Shown here one piece after another: positions 14,271-16,056 of a stretch of 16,056 nt of DNA. Position 1 is the first letter of the stretch, and each line of letters begins with the position of its first letter. The position numbers were made by a program, and so were the translations under genes. The notes under the pieces were generated by a model, which saw only the letters and a list, made by a program, of their open reading frames with translations, was not told the DNA's origin and searched no databases. The DNA is from Deltaproteobacteria bacterium (lineage in GTDB: Bacteria; Desulfobacterota_B; Binatia; Bin18): the NCBI GenBank assembly GCA_012271025.1, contig JAAXHF010000578.1, positions 1 through 16,056 on the forward strand, read 5' to 3'.

Positions 14271-14972
14271 ATGTCGCGTCAGGCTCACCGTTTCTGCTTC
14301 CCCCGACAGGGGGTGCTTTTTCTGCTCTCGGCTCCTTCCGGAACGGGCAAGACCACGCTGGCCCAGCGGCTGCTGGAGCGGGTCAGCGGGCTGTCGGTCT
14401 CGGTCTCGTATACCACCCGCCCGCCCCGACCCGGCGAGGTCGACGGACGGGCGTATCACTTTGTGAGCGAAGCCGAGTTTGCGCGTTTGCGCCGAGCCGA
14501 CGCCTTTGTCGAATGGGCCGAGGTCCACGGCGCGCTGTACGGCACCGCCCACGCCGTCCTCGACGCCGCGGTGTCGCGTGGCCGCGACCTGCTGCTCGAA
14601 ATCGATGTCCAGGGGGCGCGCCACATCAAAAACCGCTATCCGCAGGCAGTGGCGATTTTTCTTCTGCCGCCGTCGTGGCAGGAGCTTGAGCGGCGGCTGC
14701 GCAGCCGCGCCACCGACTCGGCCCAGACCATTGCCCGACGCCTGACCCGTGGACGCCAGGAGGCTCGCCAGCTGGCCTGGTATGACTACTGCGTGGTGAA
14801 CGAACGGCTCGACGAGGCCGAGGCCGACCTGGTGGCTATTATCCGAACCGAGCGAGCCCGCGTTGCCCGCTTTACCCAGTCGGCAACGTTGCAAAGTCTG
14901 CTCAGCCCGCAGCCGGACCGCTCTTCAACCGTCCCGCCCCTGGTCTCGCCCGACGGACACGAACAGCCATGA
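14271..14972 (+). CDS. gmk: Guanylate kinase
   Basis: 233 aa. It phosphorylates GMP to GDP with ATP and so supplies the (p)ppGpp precursor pool handled by the next gene. P-loop APSGTGKTT at 21-29; GMP-binding SYTTRPPRPGEVDGRAYHFV (46-65); EWAEVHGALYGT (81-92); Walker-B-like LLEIDVQGA (108-116); lid region RLRSRATDS (142-150); core end YDYCVVNERLDEA (171-183). A typical Gmk is about 205 aa; this one has about 13 extra residues before the first strand and a 25-residue Pro/Ser-rich C-terminal tail of no known role. The ribosome binding site is weak (GAG close to the ATG), so coupling to yicC, 4 nt upstream, is likely. Its stop overlaps the rel start as ATGA. Confidence 0.95.
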   Translation: MSRQAHRFCFPRQGVLFLLSAPSGTGKTTLAQRLLERVSGLSVSVSYTTRPPRPGEVDGRAYHFVSEAEFARLRRADAFVEWAEVHGALYGTAHAVLDAAVSRGRDLLLEIDVQGARHIKNRYPQAVAIFLLPPSWQELERRLRSRATDSAQTIARRLTRGRQEARQLAWYDYCVVNERLDEAEADLVAIIRTERARVARFTQSATLQSLLSPQPDRSSTVPPLVSPDGHEQP

Positions 14973-16056
14973 CCCATCAACAGCTGATCGACACCATTCA
15001 GACCTATCATCCGGACGCCAACACCGACCTGCTGGCCCGAGCCTACACGTTCTCGGAACGCATGCATCAGGGCCAGAAGCGCCGCTCCGGGGAGCCCTAC
15101 TTCGTCCACCCGGTCGAGGTCGCCAAGCTCCTGACCACGATGAAGCTGGACGTGCCGACGGTCATCACCGGCCTGCTGCACGACACGGTCGAGGATACCC
15201 TGACCACCCTGGAAGAGGTCGAGCAGCAGTTTGGCACCGAAGTGGCCGGTCTGGTCGATGGGGTGACCAAGATCAGCCAGATCCATTTCACCACCCGCGA
15301 AGAACGCCAGGCCGAAAATTTTCGTAAAATGATCCTGGCCATGGGTCGTGATATCCGGGTGGTGCTGGTCAAGCTCGCCGACCGGACCCACAACATGCGC
15401 ACCCTGTCCTACCTGTCGCCGAACAAACGGCGCGAGATTGCCGCAGAAACCCTGGATATTTACGCCCCCTTAGCCCACCGGCTGGGCATCTACTGGCTCA
15501 AAAGCGAACTCGAAGACAACGCCCTGCGCTACCTCCATCCCGAGGTCTACCGGCAGCTCAAACGCGATATCGCCAAGAAAAAAACCGAGCGGGCGGCCTA
15601 TATCGACGAAGTCATCAGCATTCTGCAAGCCAAGCTCGACCACGCCCGGATTGCGGCCGATGTCCACGGCCGGCCCAAGCACTTCTACTCCATCTACCAG
15701 AAGATGGAGTCCCAGAACCTGCTGTTTGACCAGATTTATGACCTGGTGGCGTTTCGGATTATCGTCAATTCGGTCAGCGAGTGTTACGGCGCCCTGGGGA
15801 TTGTCCACAGCCACTGGCGACCGGTTCCCGGCCGCTTCAAAGACTACATCGCCCTGCCCAAGGCGAACCGGTATCAGTCCCTGCACACCACCGTGATCGG
15901 TCCCTACGGCGAACGCATCGAGGTGCAGATTCGGACCCAGGATATGCACCGGATCGCCGAGGAGGGCATTGCCGCCCACTGGACGTATAAAGAGGGCCGT
16001 CGGGTGGTGGAGGAAGACCAACGCTTCTCCTGGCTGCGCCAGCTCCTGGAGTGGCA
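14969..16056 (+). CDS. Bifunctional (p)ppGpp synthetase/hydrolase, RelA/SpoT family (3' end outside window)
   Basis: The first 362 residues are visible; family members are about 700-780 aa, so the TGS, helical and ACT domains lie beyond the window. HD hydrolase domain: YFVHPVE (44-50), the HDxxED motif LLHDTVEDT (69-77) and KLADRTHNMRTL (135-146), all intact, so ppGpp hydrolysis is expected. Synthetase domain: GRPKHFYSIYQKMESQ (234-249), YDLVAFRIIV (257-266), RFKDYIALPKANRYQSLHTT (289-308). The RxKD form (RFKD, 289-292) is the one found in bifunctional Rel/SpoT enzymes, unlike the ExDD of monofunctional RelA. The ATG overlaps the gmk stop (ATGA), so the two are coupled. The usual rpoZ gene between gmk and spoT is absent. 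Confidence 0.95.
   Translation, partial: MTHQQLIDTIQTYHPDANTDLLARAYTFSERMHQGQKRRSGEPYFVHPVEVAKLLTTMKLDVPTVITGLLHDTVEDTLTTLEEVEQQFGTEVAGLVDGVTKISQIHFTTREERQAENFRKMILAMGRDIRVVLVKLADRTHNMRTLSYLSPNKRREIAAETLDIYAPLAHRLGIYWLKSELEDNALRYLHPEVYRQLKRDIAKKKTERAAYIDEVISILQAKLDHARIAADVHGRPKHFYSIYQKMESQNLLFDQIYDLVAFRIIVNSVSECYGALGIVHSHWRPVPGRFKDYIALPKANRYQSLHTTVIGPYGERIEVQIRTQDMHRIAEEGIAAHWTYKEGRRVVEEDQRFSWLRQLLEW

Overview
The window looks like a piece of a GC-rich, Gram-negative bacterial chromosome. It carries genes for heptose-containing lipopolysaccharide (LPS) core, and a yicC-gmk-relA/spoT order familiar from deltaproteobacterial-type genomes. The mix of LPS genes, several fatty-acid/alicyclic catabolism-type enzymes and the FmdB/lactonase/DAO block suggests an uncultured lineage related to the old Deltaproteobacteria or to Tectomicrobia-like groups. 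This placement is an inference from gene content only. No rRNA, tRNA, insertion sequence, phage gene or CRISPR array was seen.

Layout. (1) Positions 1-3060, minus strand: a likely operon read from a good promoter at 3031-3060. It encodes an AHL-lactonase-like metallo-beta-lactamase-fold hydrolase, an FmdB zinc-ribbon protein with a histidine-rich tail, a D-amino-acid-oxidase-family flavoenzyme, and the start of a PP-loop protein that resembles MurL (the epimerase that makes the D-Glu of the peptidoglycan stem). (2) 3072-5626: two divergent acyl-CoA dehydrogenases with different catalytic-base arrangements. (3) 5632-7096: a convergent hairpin, then alpha/beta hydrolase and pyrE on the minus strand. 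(4) 7207-16056, plus strand: a continuous, tightly packed run with four overlaps or near-overlaps. It holds a GT9 heptosyltransferase, a sulfatase-fold enzyme with Thr at the nucleophile position, a lipopolysaccharide-kinase/GT2 fusion, a GT4 glycosyltransferase, the heptose-7-phosphate kinase (hldA/rfaE1 type), YicC endoribonuclease, guanylate kinase and the start of a bifunctional (p)ppGpp synthetase/hydrolase.

How the genes work together. The plus-strand run supplies the heptose precursor (HldA), transfers heptose (GT9), adds further sugars (GT2, GT4) and phosphate-type decorations (kinase domain, possibly the sulfatase-like enzyme) to the LPS core. It then passes without a visible break into nucleotide metabolism and stringent control (Gmk, Rel). 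The minus-strand 1-3060 block brings together D-amino-acid chemistry (possible D-Glu epimerase plus D-amino-acid oxidase), a metal-binding protein and a lactonase. Their functional link is not established.

Most notable points: the LPS kinase-GT2 fusion, a run of nine G inside its GT2 domain, the Thr-type sulfatase-fold enzyme within the LPS run, the DAO-MurL-like gene pair, the promoter/inverted-repeat module before the lactonase, and the absence of rpoZ between gmk and rel.
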